The notes beneath the pieces are model-generated. The model searched no databases. It was not told the DNA's origin and was given only the letters and a program-made list of their open reading frames with translations. A stretch of 64,000 nt of DNA. Origin: Schistocerca nitens. Its lineage: Eukaryota; Arthropoda; Insecta; Orthoptera; Acrididae. Shown in pieces: positions 36,251-46,454 of this stretch; the first letter of the stretch is position 1, and every line of letters starts with the position of its first letter. Position numbers and translations under genes: made by a program. The DNA is taken from assembly GCF_023898315.1 (NCBI RefSeq), contig NC_064622.1, forward strand, positions 355,985,234-356,049,233, read 5' to 3'.

Positions 36251-37983
36251 TATTTAAAAAGTGAGCCAACTACATTATAATGTCAATTCTGTAGTGAAAA
36301 TGAAGATTCATTTTTCTTTCTGAATAAATATAGTTTATTCTTCATAGTTATTTACTTTATAGATTCTTTTTCTTTAGCAATAGTAATAAGAGGACACGAT
36401 AGACAGAGAATGTTTGAGTTAACTGGATCTCGAAAAATATAAATATCAGTGAATTATGGCTTACTAGTGACCGCACCGTTAGTGGGTTGCATATCAGATA
36501 TGCTGCGATTCATCTTTTTTCAGAGATTGTTTACCCAAAATGTGGCTTCAGTATTAACAAGTTTTCATTACATACAACCATTTACAGAAATGACACCATT
36601 GGTGGATATATTATTTGACCATGTTTTTTTTGTTTTGGTGAGCCTATGCTTCTGTGAGACTGAAGTGACAGTATTCCATGCAACTTCTAGATTATTCTAA
36701 TTTTTTTTTCCCCAATTTAAGTCCATTGTTCCATTTGTGTTTAAAATGGTTACCGTTTCTTCCATATTCTGAATATCTTCAGATCTGTTGAAACATGTAA
36801 AGGATAAGCTGAGCTGGATCTTGTGTAAATAATATGATACACGCACATGATAAATATAACCATATTCAGTACACACATAAACCATGTGATGTAAAGAACA
36901 AAAGCTAAAACAGCACATGGAAATAATGCAGACAGTTCCAAAGAGTTTTTTTGGTAATATGCTGGAGGAACTCAGAATTTTCATGCATCTCTTGAAGGAG
37001 CCAGACATACTGCTCAATGAATGAATTTATTTTTGGATCCATGGCATTTTTGAAATTTTTGAAGAGATTTTATAGAGATATACTGTCACTTGCATGCTAA
37101 AACAGTTCTCCTGCTACCATGTGTGTACTGACTGACGATATCAGTCCAGCAGCAGAGTTGAACTGCATGCCATACCTGTTTCTGAGGCATGGAAAACTGT
37201 GCACTCTGGTGTAATATTCTCAAAAGAAGCACACTAAGATGGAAGACTGAAAAAAAATGTGATAGATGTAAACTGCAGCATTCTCGTCCATTCTGGTTTT
37301 AGTTTTATACACTGACCATAATTTAATTCCTCGTAACTGTTTTGTTTCCACGGAGTGACATCATCGTCTTGATATACTGCATATAGCATGCAGCATCACG
37401 TAATATGCATTACAATTTATGCACATTAGTGACTTATGGAGCCTGTACACAGCACTTAACGACTGATGGGTCACTCTGCAGTTACAGTGGGTGGCGCACA
37501 TGGCGATATTTCGTGGTTGTATAGAATGTGGTGGAAGACAGAATTCGTGCTATAGACATTTCATGTACAATTTTACAACATTTTAAGTGTTGTTTCCTTC
37601 AAAGTATTTCCCAGTATTGAGTACATGCTGTTTGGAATATTATTTCCTGGAATGATTTTTTTTAATGACACTGACTTCTTTTATTACTGATTTCTGAATG
37701 TGCTATATGCTTTGGAAACAACTTCCTTTCATTTTAGTTTTGGGCATAGAGCAGAGGAAAAATTCTGACAAGTTCAGTTTGAGAGGAAAGCATGGGAGAA
37801 ATATGACAGATGTGCATTGTTTTGAAACAAACTTGCACTTGAAAGCAGGATCTGAGCTAGCGTACCATTGCAGTGCAAAATCCAAGAACTTTTTCACTCG
37901 GTCTTCTTGGAGGCAGCAAGCATCTCTCAGATATTTTACAGTTTGTGCGGTAGATATTAACTTTTAATATTGAATGCCTTTTT
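36251..37983 (+). other. Br140 intron, no gene recognised
   Basis: AT-rich intron sequence. I see no exon or transposon signature in this stretch. Confidence 0.4.
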
Positions 37984-38182
37984 GGGGTGCACTCAGCCTC
38001 GTGATGCCAATTGAGGAGCTACTCAACCGAACAGTAGCGGTTTCGGTCAAGAATACCATCATAACGACCGGGAGAGCAGTGTGCTGACCCCACGCCCCTC
38101 CTATCCGCATCCTCCACTGAGGATTACACGGCGGTCGGATGGTCCCAGTAGGCCACTCGTGGCCTGAAGACGGAGTGCTTTT
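37984..38182 (+). mobile_element. SINE-like retroposon of about 199 bp with 15-bp target duplication
   Basis: Starts GGGGTGCACTCAGCCTCGTG and ends GACGGAGTGCTTTT. It is flanked by ATTGAATGCCTTTTT (37969-37983) and ATTGAATTCCTTTTT (38183-38197), a 15-bp duplication with one mismatch. Its 3' 56 bp recur at 1980-2035 with an independent target duplication, so it is a dispersed retroposed family. I could not define confident A and B boxes, so the head origin (tRNA, 5S or other) is open. Confidence 0.88.
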
Positions 38183-38313
38183 ATTGAATTCCTTTTTAAA
38201 TCAAAGATCACGACAGACACTGACTACCTTGAGATTCACTGCAGTCTATTTTAATATTTTGCAAAACAGACAGTCTGAGGATATCATTCCAAACATTTTC
38301 TAACTGTTTTTTT

Positions 38314-38371
38314 GGTTTTACAGTATGAGCTTATGAGATGGCGGTTTTACAGTATGAGCTTATGAGATCGC
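38314..38371. repeat. 29-bp tandem duplication
   Basis: Two adjacent 29-bp units beginning GGTTTTACAGTATGAGCTTA, nearly identical. Confidence 0.93.
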
Positions 38372-39079
38372 ATACTTGTTAGTATGGGGTCTTCTGTATT
38401 GAGCAGCGCAGCATGCTTCTGTACAGTTTCAGAATCAATATCTTTCAACTGGAAAATCTTTCGTTGTTAGTTTAAAGTATCTCTGTTTTTCATATTTCTG
38501 AGGATTTCTTCCCCTCTTTATTTATTTCCTTTATTCACTTTTTTTTGTCAAGAGTTGTTGGTGCATTCTCAAACAAGTGGCAGGTAATCTAATGGTGTCC
38601 ATAGGATTTGTATGAGAGTAGTTTATCTTTATCATAATTATTAATAATAAAATACTCATGTCGGATAATTTATAGGGATGGCTCAGATACGAACCATCTA
38701 CACTTTGTGGATGATGATATGTTCCTAAGTGAAGATTTGGAAAACTCTTTCTGATTATCATATTTTTTGGGAAGCTAACCAGGTTAGAATGCTTGAGGTA
38801 TCTCATATGTGGATCACAGATCATTAAATATAGCAATTTCAACCTCAAAGTAGGCTGAGTTCTCACCTCTATATTTCAAAAATGCTGGTGTTGATGGGAA
38901 GAGTCTAGACGGCATGGGCTCTTGTTATTGGAGCTAATTTAATGAAACCTTTGAATATATGTTGAAACTTTTAATTTGTTTAACCCTATTGTTCAATGTG
39001 ATATTTATAATTATAGCTTTAGATGATTAATTTAGAAAACATTTCTATAATAGGGGTTTTCAGTAATTTGGAGTGGGAC

Positions 39080-39345
39080 TCGTCCCAAGTAGTCCAGATT
39101 TACAGAATGTCTGTGGAGAACATCTCTCACAAAACCAGGACAATACAGTAACTGTACTTCACAAAAAAGGAGACACACAAGGCATAAAAAAACTTCAGGC
39201 TTATCAGCCCCCTCTACATAATGTACAAGATATTCACTAAAATTGTCGTCAACTGCATAGAAAAATATTGGATTTTAATGAGAGAAAGGAACAAGTTGTC
39301 TTTGGAAGTGGCTTAGCTCAATGGACCATATGCAAATCAAGAACG
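39080..39345 (+). pseudogene. LINE reverse transcriptase N-terminal fragment
   Basis: The plus-strand translation contains VTVLHKKGDTQGIKKLQAYQ, then NCRQLHRKILDF and EQVVFGSGLAQWTI. These resemble the LLHKKGDxxDIxNYRPISLL and REQAGFRSGxSTxDHI boxes at the start of non-LTR RTs. It is about 265 bp long, ends abruptly and is flanked by unrelated intron sequence. Confidence 0.65.
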
Positions 39346-40733
39346 AAATTTTAAAATTTTTTAATGAGTTTGAATTACCACTTTGTCTGTGGGTTCATAG
39401 AATCTAGACCAATCTGAATTATCATGAAGTCCAAATCAGTGACAGTTTGCTTTATTTCTTTTGACTAATTTAAACTGTTCGTATGGAAAAACTATCTTCT
39501 TTATGTGCCTTTGTAAAACATCATGTGGCATTTCTTCTACAGTGTCATTATATTCATTACTCTCTTTTTTCTGAACAATCATTTACATTATATAAACATT
39601 TAAAGACGTATTTGAATTCTTGTCCAATTTTACATATGTTCTTAGTTACTAGCCATCTGAGATCTTAACACTTTTGAAATGAAATGCCTGTCCAACATGT
39701 TTCTCTTTCATTACCTGCGTACTTTTATTGACTTCAATTGTTTTCCTTCCAAAATTTTCATAGTATCTACACGTCCCCCTGAAGACATTTTGGAATAAAT
39801 TCTTGTTACCTACATGTCTGACCTACAGCCTGATGAGTCTGCTTCTTTCTTGTATTATATCTGTGTTTGCTGTGAATCTTATATGAGACTTTGAGCACTT
39901 GTAATCTAGGATGAGGCTAGGGTAGTCACAGTAAATTTTTTAAATTGTGTAGTAAAATGCAGCTGATTTCATGTTTAATTTTATTTGGTCTTTGTCAATC
40001 CCCCTTTTTTAAATTTATTTTCCTTGGAGGAATTGGTCAAAACAAACATGTTGTCTACAAATCCTGTCATTTCTGATATCGTATTCAAAATATCACTCTG
40101 AAGAATATAACTTTTGTGGTGTCTTATTAATATTAACAAGAATCAGCTGTGGTGCTTGAGATGATCAAGATTACTTCCTCAGAAGAGTCTTTCTTTAATT
40201 TTGTCCTACTTTCGCAGTAAAGATCATTTTGTAGTGGTGTTTACACAAAGTTTTTTTTTAACTCTTATTAGGGACATTGTACCACCTCAGTGTACAAGAA
40301 GAAATCAAGCGGAACGCTCTTTGACCAAGATGAAGCTGAACAATAGTGTATAAGACAGCACATTACAAATGTAGGAAATAAACATTAACACTAGGTCATG
40401 ACAAAAATTATACAGTGGTTTTAAGGCTAGGAGCCTTATATAGAGTTTTATACAAGAAGGGTGATTGACAGCAACCCTTGTTAAATATTTTAAATCTGTA
40501 CGTCATTGCTAAATCAAAAACTGTGTTACAAGAGTGAAGACTGTTTAATTTACTAAAACAAATAAGTTCCACAGTTGTGATGGATGGTAAAAAGGAACAG
40601 TTGTGTAAGATTTTCTCTAGAACATAATGCAGCTGTATACGGGTTGCTAGTGCAAGGTAGGAGCATATCATACAATATCTCCTTGAATGTTTTGACAAGT
40701 CTGCAATTGAGATACATTACTGTATTGTTGCAG
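39346..40733 (+). other. Br140 intron immediately upstream of the second exon
   Basis: No additional exon or mobile element recognised. The final bases TATTGTTGCAG form the polypyrimidine and acceptor site of the exon at 40734. Confidence 0.45.
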
Positions 40734-40852
40734 GGTGAACTTTATCGACAATTGAAGTTTTGGCAGTGCCTTCGCCAAGATTTGGAACGAGCTCGTCTCC
40801 TCTGTGAACTGGTGCGCAAACGAGAGAAGCTCAAAAAAGAACTATGCAAATT
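40734..40852 (+). CDS. Br140: BRPF/Br140 internal exon, helix preceding the bromodomain
   Basis: 119 nt between acceptor TTGTTGCAG and donor GTAAGT at 40853. It begins in phase 0, matching the end of the exon at 7741, and ends after two bases of a codon completed at 49703. The product [20 protein letters not shown] then [19 protein letters not shown] matches the basic, helical [10 protein letters not shown] block that directly precedes the bromodomain in all BRPF proteins. Joined to the previous exon it continues [15 protein letters not shown].. into GELYRQLK with only a small length difference from vertebrate BRPF1. The nearest flanking transposon pieces are the LINE fragment at 39080 upstream and the SINE at 41334 downstream. 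Confidence 0.95.
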
Positions 40853-41169
40853 GTAAGTTTCTCGTATGGATATCAAATTTAATTTTTAAAGTATTCATTA
40901 GTATCTGAATTCATAGCTGAGAAATGTATAAGTAGTTACTGGAGGCAATAATATGTTCCTAAACATGATTCTTTTGAGAGCTGTTACTATTCATTATTAT
41001 TATAGTTGTTTGTTATTACGTTAAAGGATGTTAATTTGAAATACATAGTCATAAACTAATTGTTAATGTATAGAATTCACTACATGAAGATTAAAGGTGA
41101 ATGACAGAACTTTTGTCTTTAGTAAGGGCAGATATGGGAATGTGGTCAGTTAGAGCAAGTATATTGGAG

Positions 41170-41865
41170 ATTATTTCAGTCCATCTCTTCTTCCCTCTCT
41201 CTCTCTCTATCCATCTCCTCCTCATTCTCTCTCAGCCTGTCTGCTCCTCCAACTCTCTCTCTCTGTCCATCTCCTCCTACTGTCTCTCTCAGTCCCTCTT
41301 CTCCTGCCCCACCCTCTCTGTTCATTCCCTGCATTGAGCAAGGTAGCACAGTGGTGAGCACACTGGACTTGCATCTGAGAGGACTACACTTCAAGCTCAC
41401 ATCTGGCCATCCAGATTTAGGTTTTCCATGATTTCACTAAATTGCTTATGGCAAATGCTGGGACAGATCCTTTGAAAGGGCACGGCCAATTTCCTTCTCC
41501 ATCCTTCCCCAATCTGGGCTTATGCTGTCTCTAATGATCTTGTTGTCAATGGGACATTAAACACTAATGTCCTTTTCCATCCCCTCTTTCCTCCCTCTTG
41601 TCATCTCCTCCTCCCCCCCCCCCCGCACCCTCCATCAGTCTCCTCCTCCACCCTCCCTCCATCCACCTCCTCCTCTTCCCGCTCTGTCCATTTCCTCTCC
41701 CCCTCCCTCGGTCCATTTCTCCTCCCCCTCCCTCTGTCCATTTTTCCTCCCCCTCCCTCTGTCCATTTCCCCTCTCCCATATCTGTGACCATCTCCTCCT
41801 TCCCGCTACCTGTCTGTCAATCTCCTCTTCTCCTCATTCTCACTCCATGTTATCACTACCACCCC
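41170..41865. repeat. CT/TCC-rich low-complexity region with an embedded SINE
   Basis: Both sides of the SINE at 41334 are long pyrimidine-rich stretches (CTCTCT, CCTCCTCCC, TCCCCCTCCCTC). Open frames here are purely proline/serine low complexity and are not genes. Confidence 0.9.
41334..41580 (+). mobile_element. tRNA-derived SINE, moderately degraded copy
   Basis: Matches the copy at 33343: GAGCAAGGTAGCACAGTGGT, GCACACTGGACTTGCAT, CCATCCAGATTTAGGTTTTC, CCTTTGAAAGGGCACGGCCA and ACATTAAACACTAATGTCC. The B-box is altered (CTTCAAGCTCA). It is inserted within pyrimidine-rich DNA, so target duplications are hard to define. Confidence 0.9.
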
Positions 41866-42273
41866 AGTAGGAGGGTGCTGCTTCCTACCCCCACAGTATT
41901 TCTTTCCAGATATTAGTAAGTGTACCATGTTTGGTTGAAATCAATCCACGGGTTTAGGAGAAGTTTTTTGTCAATGGATGTTCCCAAATATGCACATGTC
42001 ACATACATTTAACATATTTTGGACAGGTTTGTATACAAATTTTATCTGTATCTCTAGTGACTTTCACCCTGCTGTTTCATTTTCATACAGCTCAATGTTT
42101 ATGACATCAAATGTCCTAAACTATATGTCATGCAATGATATAATTGCATTTGAACTTATTAAATGGTAATACCAAGAGTGTAATGGAGAGAGGAGCAGAA
42201 TATAATCAAAGTTGTTGCAGAGAGCCCTTGCATTTCATAGCATCCAATGTTAGGCACTTCGTCAGCTATGTTG
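41866..42273 (+). other. No gene recognised
   Basis: Intron sequence between the pyrimidine-rich block and the Penelope-like element. Confidence 0.4.
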
Positions 42274-42309
42274 TGATTGTTCAAACAAATTTCGGGCTTG
42301 CAGCCGGTC

Positions 42310-42366
42310 GTCGTTCAATACTTTGCACGATATTTCAACTGGGCACCTGCCAGTCATCTTCAGGTG
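42310..42366 (-). ncRNA. Candidate hammerhead-like ribozyme core in the PLE repeat
   Basis: On the minus strand CTGAAGA (42363-42357) fits the hammerhead CUGANGA box. It is followed by a 5-bp stem ACTGG/CCAGT, then GAAA (42336-42333), then a possible 3-bp helix ATA..TAT before a U-H position. The inverted copy is at 45026-45056 on the plus strand. Hammerheads with minimal helix III are known from PLE repeats. A convincing helix I is not evident by eye, so this is only a candidate. Confidence 0.4.
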
Positions 42367-42503
42367 AGCTGTCACAGACTGGCAAAAACGTCCTCCGTTC
42401 CGCAATATATAGCGTACTGTAACTATTCTGCGCATACGTCAAAAACTTGATAGATGAACCACACTGCCCACCAGCAGCGCCCTCGCTGGTGGAATAGTGG
42501 AAC

Positions 42504-44765
42504 TCAGTCGCCCTCTGCGTTGCTGTTTGCCACGGCCGTGGACGCACTCTGTCGTCTTTGATTTGAACAAATCATGGAGATGATGGGATTCCATGCACTG
42601 TCCAGCTGGTAGCCGCTGTCACGGTTTAACAGATTTTCTGCCAGTCGTGTTACTGCAGATTCTTTAATAATGGAGTCCCAGAAAGACGTTGCTGTGGACA
42701 AAATCATTGTTTTCTCACACTCCATTGAATGTCCAGTAGAAATACAATGTTCAGCAATAGCGGACTTGCTTGGCTGCAAAAGACAGGTGTAACGTTGATG
42801 TTCAGTGCAGCGTTCTTTCACGGTGCGTGTGGTTTGACCTATGTAAGCCATACCATATTGGCACGGTATCTTGTAAATTCCGGCCTTTCGTAGTAACAGA
42901 TTATCCTTAACTGATCCCACAAGGTCCGCAATCTTCGATGGTGGGTGGAAAAGCACTTTTACCTGAAATTTTCTGAGGATTCCAACGAAAGGAAGAAAAG
43001 CTAAAGATTGTTCCAGCATGTTCTCCTCTTTATTCACTTCCTGCTTCTTAGTCTTAACTGTTAGTGCCCTGTTAATCTACCGGATGGAATACCCATTTTC
43101 ACTTAATACTGTCTTTAGATGGGCGAGGTCTTGAGGTAAGCTCTCTAGATCTGAGACAGTATGAGCTCTATGAACAAGTGTTTTAAGCAAACTCATGGTT
43201 TGCGATGGGTGATGGCAACTCGATGCTTGCAGGTACAAATCAGTATGAGTGGATTTCCGGTAAACTGAATGCCCTAGAGAACCATCATTCTTCCTTCGAA
43301 CCAGTACGTCCAAGAAAGGCAAACAACCATCTTTCTCTATTTCCATGGCGAACTGGATGTTGCTATGAATGGAGTTGAGGTGATGTAGGAACTCCATTAA
43401 TTTATCTTCTCCATGAGGCCACACTATGAAAGTGTCATCCACATACCGCCAAAAAACTGTTGGTTTCACGGCAGCTGATTCAAGCAGCTGATTAAAGCAC
43501 TCTCTCTTCAAAATCCTCCATAAAAAGGTTGGCCACCAAAGGAGACAGGAGGCTACCCATGGCGACACCGTCAGTCTGATCAAAATATTCTTGATTAAAC
43601 ACAAAATAAGTTGAGGAAAGAGTGTGCCTGAACAAAACAGTGATATCTACAGGAAACATGTTACCAATCAGTGTCAAAGAATCTGCAAGAGGAACTTTTG
43701 TAAAAAGTGAGACCACATCAAAACTTACTAGAAGGTCTACACTGCTAAGACGAAGAGCCCCCAGTCTATTAATAAAATCAGCTGAGTTACGTATGTGATG
43801 TGAGCACTTGCCTACGAAAGGTCTCAGTAAGGAAGCGAGATGTTTAGCTGAATCATATGTACGGGCTCCAGTGTTGCTCACTATTGGACGCAGAGGAAGA
43901 CCCTCTTTATGAATCTTTGGAAGGCCATACAGTCTTGGAGGTACACAACCATGTGGTCTTAACCTCTTGATGGTCTCTTGCGGTAAGGAGGAGGAATTTA
44001 ATAGTGCTGAAGTTTTCCGTTGCACACGTCCTGTAGGATCGTAATCAATCCTCCTATAGGTAGTCACTTAGCAGACCATACATCTTATCTTTATACACAC
44101 CAAGAGGTAACAAAACAGTTGCATTACCTTTGTCAGCTTTCAATACCACTATGTCAGGGTCCTCTCTCAGATTTCGTAATGCAGCCCTTTCTGCAGAGGT
44201 TAAATTACTGCATTGAATAGAAGCCTTCAACAGAGCATGGCAAGTTTCCCTTCTTATTTCGTTTGCAGCAGCCAAAGGAAGACGTCACACAGCTTCTTCA
44301 ACACCACTCAAAATACTTATTAATGGTGATGCTGTAGGTGTAGGTGCAAAGTTGAGTCCCTTGCTTAATACAGACAGTTTCGCGTCGTCCAAATTCTTCT
44401 CCGTGAGAAGATATCTGCTGATAATTAGCATCCTTGTGGATCCACTCGAACTTGGCCAAAGTCACTTCATCGACCCAGTCCCATGATACAGGAGAAAGAT
44501 ACCTTGCAACCTTCAGATGTAACTGGTAAAGTTCTGCTGAAATAGCATCTAACCTTCGTCTTATATAGCAAATCCTCTCTTTGACAATAGCATGACTAGC
44601 CTTCTCAGTGATCTTCCGTGCAGCAGCGGTCTTAATGAAATGAATCCCTCTAGAAAATTTTGGTATAATGCCATGGTCCCGACATCTCAATAAAAAGGTT
44701 AAAGAACTTAAAAGCTTTGCTCTTTTACCACGTAGCTTCTCGAAACTTCGGATATGTGAGGCCAT
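42504..44765 (-). pseudogene. Penelope RT plus GIY-YIG endonuclease, broken frame
   Basis: Pieces on the minus strand: 44765-44298 N-terminal coiled region; 44275-44054 with VVLKADKGNATVLL; 44067-43492 with GLPKIHKEGLPLRPIVSN (PLE-typical), LVSFDVVSLFTKVPL (motif A) and DGVAMGSLLSPLVANLFME (motif B); 43604-43077 with WRYVDDTFIVW (catalytic YVDD at 43445-43434); then, after an in-frame TAG near 43077, 43037-42504 with GIYKIPC (42881) and AYIGQTTRTVKERC (about 42845), the GIY-YIG nuclease with a downstream EH box. This enzyme would nick the target and copy the element RNA. At least two frameshifts and one stop inactivate it. Confidence 0.93.
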
Positions 44766-45115
44766 CTCCTCCCCAGCTACCAGCTGGACAGTGCATGGAA
44801 TCGCATCATCTCCACGATTTGCTCAAATCGAAGATGACAGAGTGCGTCCACGGCTGTGGCAAACAGCAACGCAGAGGGCGACTGAGTTCCGCTATTCCAC
44901 CAGCGAGGGCGTTGCCGGCGGGCAGTGTGGTTTATCTATCAAGTTTTCGACACTTGCGCAGAATAGTTACAGTACGCTATATATTGCGGAACGGAGGACG
45001 TTTTCGCCAGTCTGCGATGGCTCACCTGAAGATGACTGGCAGGTGCCCAGTTGAAATATCATGCAAAGTATTGAACGACGACCGGCTGCAAGCCTGAAAT
45101 TTGTTTGAACAATCA

Positions 45116-45208
45116 ATTCGCCGAGAAAATTTTAAAATTCACATATGTTGTGATGTTTTACTATGGGCTCCAATTAACATGTCATGAACTGCTCTAAGAC
45201 AGTATATA
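45116..45208. other. Short spacer between two transposons
   Basis: 93 bp separating the PLE from the mariner-type element. Nothing recognised. Confidence 0.5.
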
Positions 45209-46366
45209 CAGGGCGAGCACAAAGTCTTGCACTGATTATAAAAATTTGTAACAGAATAACTGTTTGCCATAATAAGTACATTTCATCTTGTTACATAGGT
45301 TAGTGTTACTAGTTGTTGTGACTAATAGACGGTGCTAGTGCTCCAAAAAACTGACGCGGTCTGTTAGGTCACGTTAGGTGCTGGCAAAATGGTGTTGAAG
45401 CAGGAGAAAGCGCATTGTGTGCTTTGGTTTCACAAAACAAAATCACCCATCAGTGTTCAGCATAAATTTCAGGCTTCTTATGGACACAGCCCACCTGACG
45501 TTAAATCAATAAAGCGATTGTATGCAAAGTTTAACAAAATAGGCAGCATTGAAGATCGTCCTTAAAGTGGCAGGCCTCGTGTGAGTGATGCAACTGTTGA
45601 TCGTGTTTGGTAATCATTTCAACGGAGTAATTGCATATGCTTTACCGATGAATCCACCTTTCATGTCAGTGGAATAGTAAATAGGCATAATTTCCGTATA
45701 TGGGGTTCAGAGTCTCCACATACTACTGTACAATTACAGTGAGACAGTGAAAAAGTGAATGTTTGTTGCGGCCTATGCATAACAGGGTTTTTGGACCATT
45801 TTTCTTCGTGGAAAAATCCTTTACTGCTAATATTTACTTAGACATTTTGCAACAGTTCATTACGCCACAGTTAGAAGAATGTCAACCATGGATAATTATC
45901 CAGCAAGATGGAAGAACTCTCCCCCACCCCCACTGGGCTTTGATAGTGTGTGATTTCATGGATGAAACATTTCCGGATCAGCGGATTGGGAGGAACAGTC
46001 CAACACCCTGGCCACCCCGCTCTCCATATATTACACCCCTTGAATTTTATTTCCGGGGCTATATCAAGGACAGAGTCTTCATCACATCGGTTGCTGACGT
46101 CAACGAACTAAGGCTAGGATACAAGCTGCTATGGGTACTGTGACAGAACACGTTACGAAACACCTGGCGGGAACTGGAATACGGCCTCGACATTCTCCCA
46201 GCTACCAATGGAACACACGTTGAGGTTTACTAACGTAAGGTCTTAAGAAAAGCTAGTAACACTAACCTGTGTAATGGCATCAAATCTAAATTATTATATC
46301 AAACAGTTATTCTGTAATAAATTTAATAAATTGTTATAATCAGGGCAAGACTTTGTGCTCACCCTG
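45209..46366 (+). mobile_element. Mariner-type (DUF4817-like) deletion derivative
   Basis: 1,158 bp bounded by TA (45207-45208, 46367-46368). The TIRs begin CAGGGCGAGCACAAAGTCTT and, reversed from the right end, CAGGGTGAGCACAAAGTCTT. Similarity extends about 70 bp through AACAGAATAACTGTTTG. The plus-strand remnant starts MVLKQEKAHCVLWFHKTKSP near 45389 and runs to GRPRVSDATVDRVW near 45610, then jumps into a catalytic portion (CFTDESTFHVSG) and a C-terminal piece at 45763-46143 with IIIQQDGRTLPHPHWA and PWPPRSPYITPLEFYFRGYI. The HTH-to-catalytic linker is deleted and the frames are broken, so it would need a helper transposase. Confidence 0.9.
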
Positions 46367-46454
46367 TACATCATTCTGTTTTACTCACTTTTGTGCTAGT
46401 AATGTAGAGAAAGAAAGATCCCAGAGTCTAAAAAAAAAGTTGTATGCTTATTAA

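Larger units (their letters stand above)
42274..45115 (-). mobile_element. Penelope-like retroelement (PLE) with inverted terminal repeats
   Basis: 2,842 bp. Two 340-bp arms, 42274-42613 and 44776-45115, are inverted copies with high identity (outer ends TGATTGTTCAAACAAATTTC; inner ends GTCCAGCTGGTAGC). PLEs are known to be bordered by direct or inverted pseudo-LTRs, and this copy has the inverted arrangement. The minus strand between them encodes the RT plus GIY-YIG protein typical of Penelope proper. The arms carry a hammerhead-like motif. Confidence 0.93.

Noticed and set aside
35341..36264. Several long plus-strand open frames across 35.3-36.3 kb
   Set aside because: They are antisense shadows of the GC-rich Tc1 transposase and lack similarity to any family.
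41567..41870. Proline/serine-rich open frames
   Set aside because: Translations of pyrimidine-rich low-complexity DNA.
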